Source: an uncultured Latescibacterota bacterium (GTDB lineage: Bacteria > Latescibacterota > UBA2968). Taken from it: a stretch of 64,000 bases of DNA. The stretch is taken from positions 5,582,896 to 5,646,895 of the forward strand of contig OY282377.1 of assembly GCA_958295785.1 (NCBI GenBank), given 5' to 3'. A model generated the notes under the pieces. That model did not search any database and was not told the DNA's origin. It saw nothing but the letters and a program-made list of their open reading frames with translations. Of the stretch, positions 55,334-63,435 are shown in pieces (position 1 is the first letter of the stretch; each line of letters begins with the position of its first letter). The position numbers and the translations under genes were made by a program.

Positions 55334-56722
55334 ATGATGACAAAAGAACAAATCGGCCGCCTAAAAAAACGCGACAACGGGGCTTTGGAAAGCTTGGTGA
55401 AAAATCACTCGGATGGCAAAAGCCTGCTGTTCATCTTGCAAAACCTCGGCTATCTGCCCAAAAATTTTGATGATCGCTGGGTCGCGTCCCTCATCTCAAA
55501 CCCCAATCAAAAAGTGCGGCTCTGGTCTGTCAAAACCCTGGGAAAGACCAAGCGAGAGGAAAACCTACGCATCCTCAAGCGCGTTGCCCAACGCGATGAA
55601 GCGACGGAAGTGAGACGCGAGGCGGTTTCTTCTATCGGCAGAATGCGATCCCCTGCCATTGTTTCGGTCTTGTTTGAATTTTTGAATGACGATGATCCCA
55701 AAATTGTTTTGCAAGCGATCCGGGGGCTTCTCGCCTTTAAGCGCGACGCGAGTGTGAGCGAGCGACTCAAATCGTTTCGCAGGCACCCGAATGAAATGAT
55801 CCACAAAGTCATTGAGAGGGAATATTTTCCCGCCGAGCACGACGCGCTTCCCGCACAAGCGCATCGAGATACCTATAATTTCTTAAAAAATGCCATCGTT
55901 TTGGGCGATGTGCGGGCGGTGTTAAATGCCGTGCCGGATGAGAGTTTTCACCTCACGTTCACGTCCCCGCCCTATTACAATGCGAGGGACTATTCCATTT
56001 ACAAAAGTTATCAGGCGTATTTGGATTTCCTCAAAGAGGTTTTTCAGCTCACCCATCAAAAGACAAAAGAAGGGCGTTTTCTGATCGTCAACACATCCCC
56101 CATTATTATTCCACGAGTGAGCCGGCAACACGCGAGCAAGCGATACCCCATCCCCTTTGACATTCACAATTTTCTGGTCGAGATGGGTTGGGAATTTATC
56201 GACGATATCGTCTGGAAAAAGCCGGAAACGAGCGTCAAGAACAGGAACGCGGGATTTTTGCAACACCGCAAGCCGTTGGCGTATAAACCCAATGTCGTCA
56301 CGGAATACGTGATGGTTTACCGAAAAGAAACAGACAAGTTGATCGATTGGAACATACGGCAATACGACCAGAAAACCGTATCTGAAAGCAAAGTTGAAGA
56401 TGGGTATGAGACCTCAAATGTTTGGGAAATCGCCCCCAAACACGACAAGGTGCATTCCGCGGTGTTCCCGGCCGATCTGTGCAGGAGAGTGGTGAAATAT
56501 TATTCCTTCAAAGGGGATTTGGTTTTTGACCCCTTCGCCGGCAGTGGTACGTTTGGCAGAGTGGCGAAGAGCCTGAACAGATTTTTCTTTTTGACCGAGC
56601 AAGAGCCAAAATACTTTGAGTATATGAAAACCTTCCTCGTCCAGCGCAATATGTTTGACGAAGAATCGGCCAAGAGTGATTTTTTGACGCTCGACGAGTT
56701 TAGAGAGAGAACAAAAACATGA
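55334..56722 (+). CDS. HEAT-repeat/DNA methyltransferase fusion of a type II R-M system
   Basis: 462 residues. About 1-165 is helical with HEAT-like repeats (VRLWSVKTLGKTK, VRREAVSSIGRM, PKIVLQAIRGLLAF). The methyltransferase follows (about 180-450): motif IV TSPPYYNARDY, then IVWKKPE, and motif I FDPFAGSGTFGRVA, the beta order; S-P-P-Y suggests N4-cytosine. The reading frame overlaps the endonuclease by four bases. HEAT repeats may bind DNA or the partner. No clear promoter is seen; translation starts 19 bp after the tRNA terminator stem with GGGAAAACGAG upstream. Confidence 0.92.
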   Translation: MMTKEQIGRLKKRDNGALESLVKNHSDGKSLLFILQNLGYLPKNFDDRWVASLISNPNQKVRLWSVKTLGKTKREENLRILKRVAQRDEATEVRREAVSSIGRMRSPAIVSVLFEFLNDDDPKIVLQAIRGLLAFKRDASVSERLKSFRRHPNEMIHKVIEREYFPAEHDALPAQAHRDTYNFLKNAIVLGDVRAVLNAVPDESFHLTFTSPPYYNARDYSIYKSYQAYLDFLKEVFQLTHQKTKEGRFLIVNTSPIIIPRVSRQHASKRYPIPFDIHNFLVEMGWEFIDDIVWKKPETSVKNRNAGFLQHRKPLAYKPNVVTEYVMVYRKETDKLIDWNIRQYDQKTVSESKVEDGYETSNVWEIAPKHDKVHSAVFPADLCRRVVKYYSFKGDLVFDPFAGSGTFGRVAKSLNRFFFLTEQEPKYFEYMKTFLVQRNMFDEESAKSDFLTLDEFRERTKT

Positions 56723-57630
56723 CACTGACCGAACAAGTCGCAAAAAACATCATCAGAAAATTGCTCAAAGGTGAGGATTACAGAATCGAGATCGTCGCCC
56801 TCATAAACGCCGAATTTTTGCAATTTGCAATCGAATTTTTCAAAAAGGTGATCGTTGCAAAATTCGCGCATCAAAGGATAACGATTGACTGGTACAAAAG
56901 GGCATTTCTCGATCCCGACCTCCCAAAAGAAGATATAGCCATCAACTCTGGATTAAACATGAAAACCATCGGCAATATGTTTAATTCGAGCAGGAAAGAA
57001 GTCGTGATAGATGCGTCCAATAACCATTACGATACACTGTACGAATCCATCGTGAAATTGGCAGATTCAGAGGAAGACCTCGACTTGACATTGACGCTGA
57101 AATTTCAAGGTGTGAGCGTGGATTTGAATGTCAGTGAGACGTTGATCGTCATCAACACCCTCGCCGTTAAAAGAGCCGCATTGAGAGGGGGATTGTGGAG
57201 CACGGCGGGAAAAAGGGTCGAAAAGCCGCTCATGCAAACATTATGCAAATTATACGGCGTTTCCGAAGAACATTACACGGCTGAACTGAAGGGGCAGGGC
57301 GGGCAAGCGGATTTTACGCGGGAGATCGATTTCTACTTGATCAAAGATGACGCGCATTACAAATGCGAAGTAAAGCTGATAGGAAAGGGCAATCCCGAAA
57401 GTGCCGATGCGGTTATCGCAAGGGATAGCGAGGTCTTTGTCGCGGATAAGCTCTCGGAGACAAACAAGCGACAACTCGATAGCTTGGGTGTGGAATGGGT
57501 CGAATTGAGAACTGCGAATGGCTTTCAGAAATTTAAAACCATATTGGAAAGGCTCGACATACCGTTTACAGATGTCGATTTGAGAAACTTGGAATCGAAT
57601 GTTGAAAGGATATTCGATGATATTTTTTGA
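56719..57630 (+). CDS. Restriction endonuclease, probably CfrBI family
   Basis: 303 residues. The C-terminal half has TREIDFYLIKDD and YKCEVKLIGKGNPESADA near 210-230: D, then E-x-K, a PD-(D/E)XK active site in the form I recall for CfrBI-type enzymes (recognition CCWWGG in CfrBI). The N-terminal half is helical with ITIDWYKRAFLDPDLPKEDI. Family length fits. The neighbour is an N4-type methyltransferase, as expected for that system. The recognition site here is not determined. The unit ends at the tRNA-Leu promoter, 22 bp after the stop. Confidence 0.8.
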   Translation: MTLTEQVAKNIIRKLLKGEDYRIEIVALINAEFLQFAIEFFKKVIVAKFAHQRITIDWYKRAFLDPDLPKEDIAINSGLNMKTIGNMFNSSRKEVVIDASNNHYDTLYESIVKLADSEEDLDLTLTLKFQGVSVDLNVSETLIVINTLAVKRAALRGGLWSTAGKRVEKPLMQTLCKLYGVSEEHYTAELKGQGGQADFTREIDFYLIKDDAHYKCEVKLIGKGNPESADAVIARDSEVFVADKLSETNKRQLDSLGVEWVELRTANGFQKFKTILERLDIPFTDVDLRNLESNVERIFDDIF

Positions 57631-57652
57631 CCTGTACCTAAAAAATGTATGT

Positions 57653-57681
57653 TTGACAAGCAGAGGGACTTTGCCTATTTT
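57653..57681 (+). promoter_or_regulatory. tRNA-Leu promoter
   Basis: TTGACA, 17 bp, TATTTT, nine bases before the tRNA. Confidence 0.75.
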
Positions 57682-57690
57682 TGATGTAAT

Positions 57691-57775
57691 GCCGAGGTGG
57701 TGAAATTGGTAGACACGAGGGACTTAAAATCCCTTGGGCGAATCGCCCGTACGGGTTCGAGTCCCGTCCTCGGCA
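57691..57775 (+). tRNA. tRNA-Leu (TAA)
   Basis: 85 nt with a long variable arm (CTTGGGCGAATCGCCCGT). Acceptor GCCGAGG/CCTCGGC, anticodon loop ACTTAAAAT with TAA. The 3-prime CCA is not encoded (CTT follows the discriminator), unlike the fMet and Cys genes. Confidence 0.95.
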
Positions 57776-57783
57776 CTTTACAG

Positions 57784-57813
57784 AGCTCGGTCATCTGCCG
57801 AGCTTATTTTTTT
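57784..57813 (+). terminator. tRNA-Leu terminator
   Basis: AGCTCGG pairs with CCGAGCT around seven bases, then TATTTTTTT. Confidence 0.85.
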
Positions 57814-57987
57814 ACAATTTCTGGATTTGAGAGGAATCTCGTTGTGATTTTTCGACACGGGGGGGCGGCCTGACCGCGCATAGCTTGTTTTGCTGACAAC
57901 TGCGGGCGGGCACGGGAGCACCGCCCCTACGTTTCTATCCTCGCATCTTACCTTTTACCGCTGACCGCTGACCAACAGGAGAAAACC

Positions 57988-59902
57988 ATGCTTTCGCAAA
58001 CGTATTCCAAAGACATATTGCGCGATGTTTTGATTCCCCTCGATGAATGGCGACCATTTCCAACCGCGTCAATGCGCGATGCTTGGGAGGCGTTGCCCGA
58101 GCGCGTTCGGCAAGTGCAAATTGAGCGGGGAGAAGAACGCCTGAATTTTGAATGGCCGCCCGTGCCTGCGGCGCGCTTTTTGGATTATGCGCGCAATGGC
58201 AATCGCTCGCGCTACGAAGCCCTGAGTTTTGGGCGACGCGCTGGCCGATCTGGTTCTGGCCGAATGCGTGGAGGGCAAGGGCCGATTTTTGGACGAGATC
58301 ACAAATGGCGTGTGGTGCATTTGCGAAGAGTCATTTTGGGGCGTGCCCGCGCATATTGGCGTGCAAAAGGCCGGCAGTGGGTTGCCCGATACAGCCGAGC
58401 CGATTGTCGATCTCTTTGCCGCAGAGACCTCGGAATTGCTGGCGTGGACCGTTTATTTGCTCGGCACGCAACTCGACGCGGTCTCGCCTTTGATCGCGCC
58501 CCGCATTGTGCGCGAAATTCAATACCGCATTTTGACGCCGTTGGCGGAACGCGATGATTTTGGTTGGATGGGCTATTCGGGGGCGCGCGTGAACAATTGG
58601 AATCCGTGGATCGCGTCGAACTGGCTGACCTCAAATTTGCTGGTGGAAGCCGATGAGGCGCGCCGGGTTTCCGCGGTGTTCAAAGCGATGGAGACGGTGG
58701 ATCATTTCATCGATTCCTATCCGAAAGATGGCGGTTGTGACGAAGGCCCCGGCTATTGGGGCCGCGCGGGCGCGTCGCTCTACGACTGTTTGGAATGGCT
58801 ACACAGCGCGACCCATGGCGCGATAGACGTGTACGACGACCCCCTGATTCAAAATATCGGCAAGTTCATCTATCGCGTGCAAATTGCCGATCAATACTTC
58901 ATCAACTTTGCCGATGCGTCGCCCGTGGTGACGCCCGCCTTTGGCGTGGTCTATGGCTATGGCAAGCGCGTTGGCGATGACGCCATGATGGCATTGGGCG
59001 CGTGGGCATTAAAGCGACAAGGCGCCGCCGAGAAGGGCATCACAGAAGCGTTTGGGAGCATGGGGCGCGCATTGCCCGCGCTGTTTTCGCTGAATGAAAT
59101 CCTCGACGCAAAGGCCGCGATGCCCCTGCCGCGCGATGTGTTTTTGGATGAAATTGAGGTGTTTGTCGCACGCGACCGCGCCGGATCGTCCGATGGATTT
59201 TTTGTCGGCGCGAAGGGCGGGCACAATGCCGAGAGCCACAACCACAATGACATCGGGCATGTGGTGGTCTATGTCGATGGCAAACCCGTGATCGTGGATG
59301 CCGGCGTAGAGACCTATACGGCCAAGACGTTTAGCAGCGAGCGGTATGAAATTTGGACCATGCAATCCCAATACCACACCTTGCCCACGGTGAACGGACA
59401 CATGCAACTTCCCGGGCGGGTGTATTCCGACGCGGGGATCGACTATCACTACGATATTGCCGCGCGAGATGTGTCGCACGGGGCAAGCGATGCAAAAGCC
59501 ACCTTCGCGCTGGACATTGCACAAGCCTATCCGCCCGAAGCGCAGATCGATTCGTGGGTCAGAACCGTCGCCTTGGACCGCGGCGAGGGCGTGACCATTA
59601 CAGACCAGTACGCGCTGAAAGCCGTAACCGGTGATCTCGTCATGCATGTATTGACCGCCTGCGCGGTTGAAGATCGCGGCGATGGCACACTCGCCCTGAA
59701 CGAGGCGAAATTGGCAGATGGTCGCGTGTCGGGCAGCGCGCACTTGCACTGCGATGCCAATTTGTTCGACATCGCGATTGAAGATATCGCGATTGAAGAC
59801 GCGCGATTAAAAGCCGTGTGGGGCGATGTGCTGAGAAGAATCGCGCTGACGGTCAAAAATCCCGAACCCCGCGGCGCGTGGACAATTCGGCTGACGCGAT
59901 GA
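57988..59902 (+). CDS. Heparinase II/III-like protein, frameshifted near its N-terminus
   Basis: About 637 residues once one base is removed. Residues 1-75 are read from 57988 (MLSQTYSKDILRDVLIPLDE...RYEALSF); then an extra G in the run at 58231-58233 shifts the frame and the protein continues GDALADLVLAECVEGKGRF. An alpha-toroid region follows, with a heparinase II/III C-terminal domain from about 410: AESHNHNDIGHVVVYVDG, then VDAGVETYTAKTF and YHTLPTVNGHMQLPG. These catalytic motifs are intact. Such enzymes cleave acidic polysaccharides. The frameshift is in a homopolymer and may be a sequencing error. No signal peptide is evident; AGGAG lies seven bases before the ATG. Confidence 0.85.
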
Positions 59903-59920
59903 GCGGATCCGCTACAAAAA

Positions 59921-59958
59921 AGAGGCCCTGTAACTTCCTTCTTGCAGGGCCTTAATTA
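59921..59958 (+). terminator. Terminator after the heparinase-like gene
   Basis: GGCCCTG pairs with CAGGGCC around 14 bases, followed by TTAATTATT. Confidence 0.65.
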
Positions 59959-60097
59959 TTGCTGTTGCACGATTTCGATTATGGCAGATTCAGAGAATCT
60001 AAGGTGCCGGTGTAGCCACTTTCAGAAAGCTTTGACGAGGCATGATGCACTTTGACAAGGCGAAATTTTGCATATCTAATTTTGACCAACACAAGAT

Positions 60098-60114
60098 ATA
60101 GAGTCGCTACATAA
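60098..60114 (+). repeat. Left direct repeat around the Rpn array
   Basis: ATAGAGTCGCTACATAA, repeated exactly at 63413-63429. The 3.3 kb between holds only the Rpn gene, its partial copies and one IS. Confidence 0.75.
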
Positions 60115-60127
60115 CATCCGCTATTCA

Positions 60128-60160
60128 AAAGGAGCAAGCCCCTGTGACTTGCTCCTTTTT
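60128..60160 (+). terminator. Hairpin beside the Rpn array
   Basis: AAAGGAGCAAG and CTTGCTCCTTT form a perfect stem with a nine-base loop followed by TTTTT. It could end the minus-strand Rpn transcript or a plus-strand one. Confidence 0.65.
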
Positions 60161-60583
60161 TTTGATCATTCATCGGGAAATTGCGTCACTCCACAGCATC
60201 CAACACGCGCTGAAATGCCTCCAGATTATTGACTTGCACCGCTGCATGAAGCAACTGCTTGAGCCGCTGCAAATCGTCGATGACCGCAATGCGATCAGCG
60301 AATTGTCCGGCCACACCCGCATCAAAGCGAATCGCCAACGCTTCTCGGATGCTCTCTTGGATGCCTCGCTCAATGCCCTGCTCAATGCCCTGCTCAATGC
60401 CCTGCTCAATGCCCTGCTCAATGCCCTGTTTAACGCCCTGTTTAACGCCCTGTTCCTTGATGTATTGGGCAAATGATGACTCACGCATAATCGCGTCCAT
60501 AAGACCCTCCTGCGAAATAATTCTCGTGATGGTGGTCGGCTCATAAGCCAACCCACTCAATACAGCCAATCCACCTAAAAAAT

Positions 60584-61637
60584 GGGAATTATATACTTGA
60601 CAACCTAAATCTTCTTGTTAAAGTAATCACGGGTTTTTGGTGTTGAATGCAAGCGCCCTCTGATTTTCGGCACGCCTGCCCCTAACATCTGGCGTTTCAA
60701 AACGTTTTCCTTCGCGTCTTTCAGGAACGGATAACATTTGCATGCGTGGATAAGATTTCCCGTTGACTTCCATATCGCCCGCCTGTGCCCTAAAGGTTGT
60801 TCATGCAACCCCCTCACTGGCTATAAGTTGCTTGTAAGTCAACCGGGCGCCCATCGCCCTATTCAACATCTCATCAACACGACTTAAGGTATCAACCTTT
60901 TTTCGATTGATGCGAAACACGCAAGCATTCAGGTCCTTTTGCATGTGTTTGTCTGACCCATGGTGATGAATACCCATATAGACACGCTTAACCCGTGCCC
61001 ACAAACTCTCAATGGCGTTCGTATGGACACCATCGCGTTCATATTCGTCGGCAGAATGATTGATTTGTTCCCCTTCGTAATCATCCCTCAATGCGCCGTA
61101 TGCGCGGTTCTCGTCTGCATGAATAGTTGCGCCCGTCAAGACCTGGTTCAACATCTGATCGTGTCATGTTGCCCCTTTTGCGTCCTGTACATGAACCGCC
61201 ATTGCCTCACCATCTTCACCTTTTTCCCGCATTCCGAAAGCAACCGATTTACCTCCTGTTCCGCGACCAGCATTCAACTTTTTGGATTTATGTTTGTTCT
61301 TTTCTTTGCCACCGATGTAGGTTTCATCAATTTCAACGATACCAGACAGAAAATCATCATCATCGTCTTTGTTGCCAAAAGCGTTTCGTATTCTTTCCGA
61401 GCACCTATACGCCAAATCAGAACGACGATAGATTTTTCCCATACGCCCACAATGCGGACAAGACGCGCCATCCTTAAAGCGTATCTTTTCAAGGTGCAAA
61501 ATACACGCTTCAGGCGTGGCAAACTTCTGTGTGAACGCGACGAAACTAAGCTGCTTTGCCATCATACACCCCCTTGTTAATTCGTAACTTGGATAAATAT
61601 AACAAGAAAGGTTAGGGTTGGAAAGTATATAATTCCC
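60584..61637 (-). mobile_element. IS1595-type insertion sequence
   Basis: 1054 bp. Inverted ends GGGAATTATATACTT (left) and its complement (right). TAAAAAAT is duplicated on both sides (60576-60583 and 61638-61645): an 8-bp target duplication, as expected for IS1595. About 210 bp between the left end and the transposase stop carry no recognised gene. Confidence 0.9.
60801..61565 (-). pseudogene. Degenerate IS1595-type transposase
   Basis: Start ATG at 61565 (AAGGGGG upstream). It shows the zinc ribbon CPHCGRMGKIY...YRCS and the DDE part: VEIDETYIGGKE, TIHADENRAYG, and NAIESLWARVKRVYMG, a good ISXO2/IS1595 set. Two lesions: the segment between YRCS and RIRNAFGNK (about 45 residues in relatives) is missing, and TGA interrupts at 61164-61166. 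So it is inactive. Confidence 0.85.
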
Positions 61638-61738
61638 TAAAAAATTAACCTTGTCTGCCTGATCCAACGAAACTGCATCGGTCTTGCGAATGCACTGACG
61701 CAACCATTCCTCGGATTGTCATTCATCGGGAAATCGCG

Positions 61739-62175
61739 TCACTCCACAGCATCCAACACGCGCTGAAATGCCGCCAGATTATTGACTTGCACCGCTGCAC
61801 GATGCAACTGCTTGAGCCGCTGCAAATCGTCGATGACCGCAATGCGATCAGCGAATTGTCCGGCCACACCCGCATCAAAGCGAACCGCCAACGCTTCTCG
61901 GATGCTCTCTTGGATGCCCTGCTCAATGCCCTGCTCAATGCCCTGCTCAATGCCCTGTTTAACGCCCTGTTCCTTGATGTATTGGGCAAATGATGACTCA
62001 CGCATAATCGCGTCCATAAGACCCTCCTGCGAAATAATTCTCGTGATGGTGGTCGGCTCATAAGCCAACCCACTCAATACAGCCAATCCACCTAAAAAAT
62101 TAACCTTGTCTGCCTGATCCAACGAAACTGCATCGGTCTTGCGAATGCACTGACGCAACCATTCCTCGGATTGTC
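61739..62175 (-). pseudogene. Rpn array unit 2: partial copy
   Basis: The same 3-prime part as in the full gene, 455 bp upstream-to-upstream from unit 3. It reads EEWLRQCIRKTDAVSL...FLGGLAVLSGL...ISQEGLMDAIMRESSF, then five G-x-x-Q units (GVKQ, three GIEQ, GIQE) and ends VLDAVE. No nuclease part. Few substitutions separate it from unit 3, so the duplication is recent. Confidence 0.85.
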
Positions 62176-62193
62176 ATTCATCGGGAAATCGCG

Positions 62194-63123
62194 TCACTCC
62201 ACAGCATCCAACACGCGCTGAAATGCCTCCAGATTATTGACTTGCACCGCTGCATGAAGCAACTGCTTGAGCCGCTGCAAATCGTCGATGACCGCAATGC
62301 GATCAGCGAATTGTCCGGCCACACCCGCATCAAAGCGAATCGCCAACGCTTCTCGGATGCTCTCTTGGATGCCCTGCTCAATGCCCTGCTCAATGCCCTG
62401 CTCAATGCCCTGTTTAACGCCCTGTTTAACGCCCTGTTCCTTGATGTATTGGGCAAATGATGACTCACGCATAATCGCGTCCATAAGACCCTCCTGCGAA
62501 ATAATTCTCGTGATGGTGGTCGGCTCATAAGCCAACCCACTCAATACAGCCAATCCACCTAAAAAATTAACCTTGTCTGCTTGATCCAACGAAACTGCAT
62601 CGGTCTTGCGAATGCACTGACGCAACCATTCCTCTGAATTTATCCCCGCAGGACGCTTCATCAATGGCGCGAAAGGAAGCAAACCCGGATGATCACCTTC
62701 AATAATGCCTTGCCCCTCAATCTCGCTCAACCGAATCACCTTGTATTCTACAAAGACGCGATGACCCAGAAGTTCTTGAGTGTAGGATCCTTTATCGCGT
62801 CGTCCGGCATTGGGACGCAGGTAGATCACAAAGGAATAGACAGGCAGGCCATAGTGTTCAATGAGTCGAATGATATAGGAGGCCATGCGGATCGGCATGG
62901 GCGTGTCCGTGCTGTCCGCAGTTTGAAATTCGATGTGTACCAGTGCATCCTCGCCATCAATCCGCACGCGAATCAAGCTATCGATTAAGCGCGTTTCGAC
63001 CGTGGGTTGCTCGGTTTCGAGAATCTCGTCGACCTCGACATCAGCACGTCCAAGTATGAAACGGACGATGTCTTGCGGGTAAGTTTGAATCAGGCGTTTG
63101 GAAATCGTGTCGTACTCTGCCAT
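62194..63123 (-). CDS. Rpn-family PD-(D/E)XK nuclease-like protein (complete copy)
   Basis: 309 residues. The N-terminal domain (about 5-120) is of the Rpn/DUF4351 type: ISKRLIQTYPQDIVRFILG, then RVRIDGEDALVHIEFQTADS, with D and E-x-Q as a nuclease core, and YSFVIYLRPNAG. Rpn proteins promote DNA recombination and include GIEQ-type tails in many genomes. At about 235-258 the tail has six four-residue units: GVKQ twice, GIEQ three times, GIQE. It is the only complete copy; two partial ones lie downstream. Start ATG at 63123, with AGGTATTTAT upstream. Confidence 0.88.
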   Translation of the reverse strand: MAEYDTISKRLIQTYPQDIVRFILGRADVEVDEILETEQPTVETRLIDSLIRVRIDGEDALVHIEFQTADSTDTPMPIRMASYIIRLIEHYGLPVYSFVIYLRPNAGRRDKGSYTQELLGHRVFVEYKVIRLSEIEGQGIIEGDHPGLLPFAPLMKRPAGINSEEWLRQCIRKTDAVSLDQADKVNFLGGLAVLSGLAYEPTTITRIISQEGLMDAIMRESSFAQYIKEQGVKQGVKQGIEQGIEQGIEQGIQESIREALAIRFDAGVAGQFADRIAVIDDLQRLKQLLHAAVQVNNLEAFQRVLDAVE

Positions 63124-63138
63124 ATAAATACCTCTGAA

Positions 63139-63277
63139 TCATGCCGGTTTGCTACCGGCTTGCCTGGCCGCTTTTTCTGTCCAGTCACCGAGGGTGTCAT
63201 AACCTTTGTCATTGACCCCAATCGTATGTGGACAGGGGGTTGACGTGGTTTTCATAGACTGCTTCCAAGTGATCCAT
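63139..63277 (-). CDS. Possible small frameshifted ORF
   Basis: ATG at 63277 has AAAGGAG eight bases upstream and reads MDHLEAVYENHVNPLSTYDW before a stop at 63209. Another frame then reads NDKGYDTLGDWTEKAARQAG and ends at 63139. One missing base would make a single 46-residue protein. No family is recognised. The evidence is only the ribosome binding site and the matching frames. Confidence 0.3.
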
Positions 63278-63412
63278 CCTAGCATCTCCTTTCGCTACGC
63301 CTCATTTTTAGCTCGCGCAATGTATTTTAGAATCGCCCCGCGTGCAACTGTATTTTCCTCACCAATCAACCACTGTGAAAACGCCAAGAGATCGCGGGAT
63401 CTCTATTGCGAG

Positions 63413-63429
63413 ATAGAGTCGCTACATAA
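63413..63429 (+). repeat. Right direct repeat around the Rpn array
   Basis: ATAGAGTCGCTACATAA, identical to 60098-60114. Confidence 0.75.
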
Positions 63430-63435
63430 TGTCAG

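Larger units (their letters stand above)
59903..60185. other. Intergenic region left of the Rpn array
   Basis: 283 bp with two terminator hairpins and the left direct repeat. No gene. Confidence 0.55.
60186..61720 (-). pseudogene. Rpn array unit 1: partial copy split by an IS
   Basis: This is a third copy of the 3-prime part of the Rpn gene. It runs from EEWLRQCIRKTDAVSL (61646-61720) to an IS at 60584-61637 and resumes as GGLAVLSGLAYEPTTIT...VLDAVE, ending at 60186. It has eight four-residue units in the G-x-x-Q repeat (GVKQ, GIEQ, GIER, GIQE). It lacks the nuclease part and cannot be functional alone. Confidence 0.85.
63124..63435. other. Gene-poor region
   Basis: 312 bp between the Rpn gene and the beta-lactamase-type gene. 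It holds the possible small ORF and the right direct repeat. Nothing else. Confidence 0.5.

Noticed and set aside
60360-60460. Short regular repeats that look like a CRISPR array
   Set aside because: The 12-bp units follow each other without spacers and stay in the reading frame for GIEQ units.
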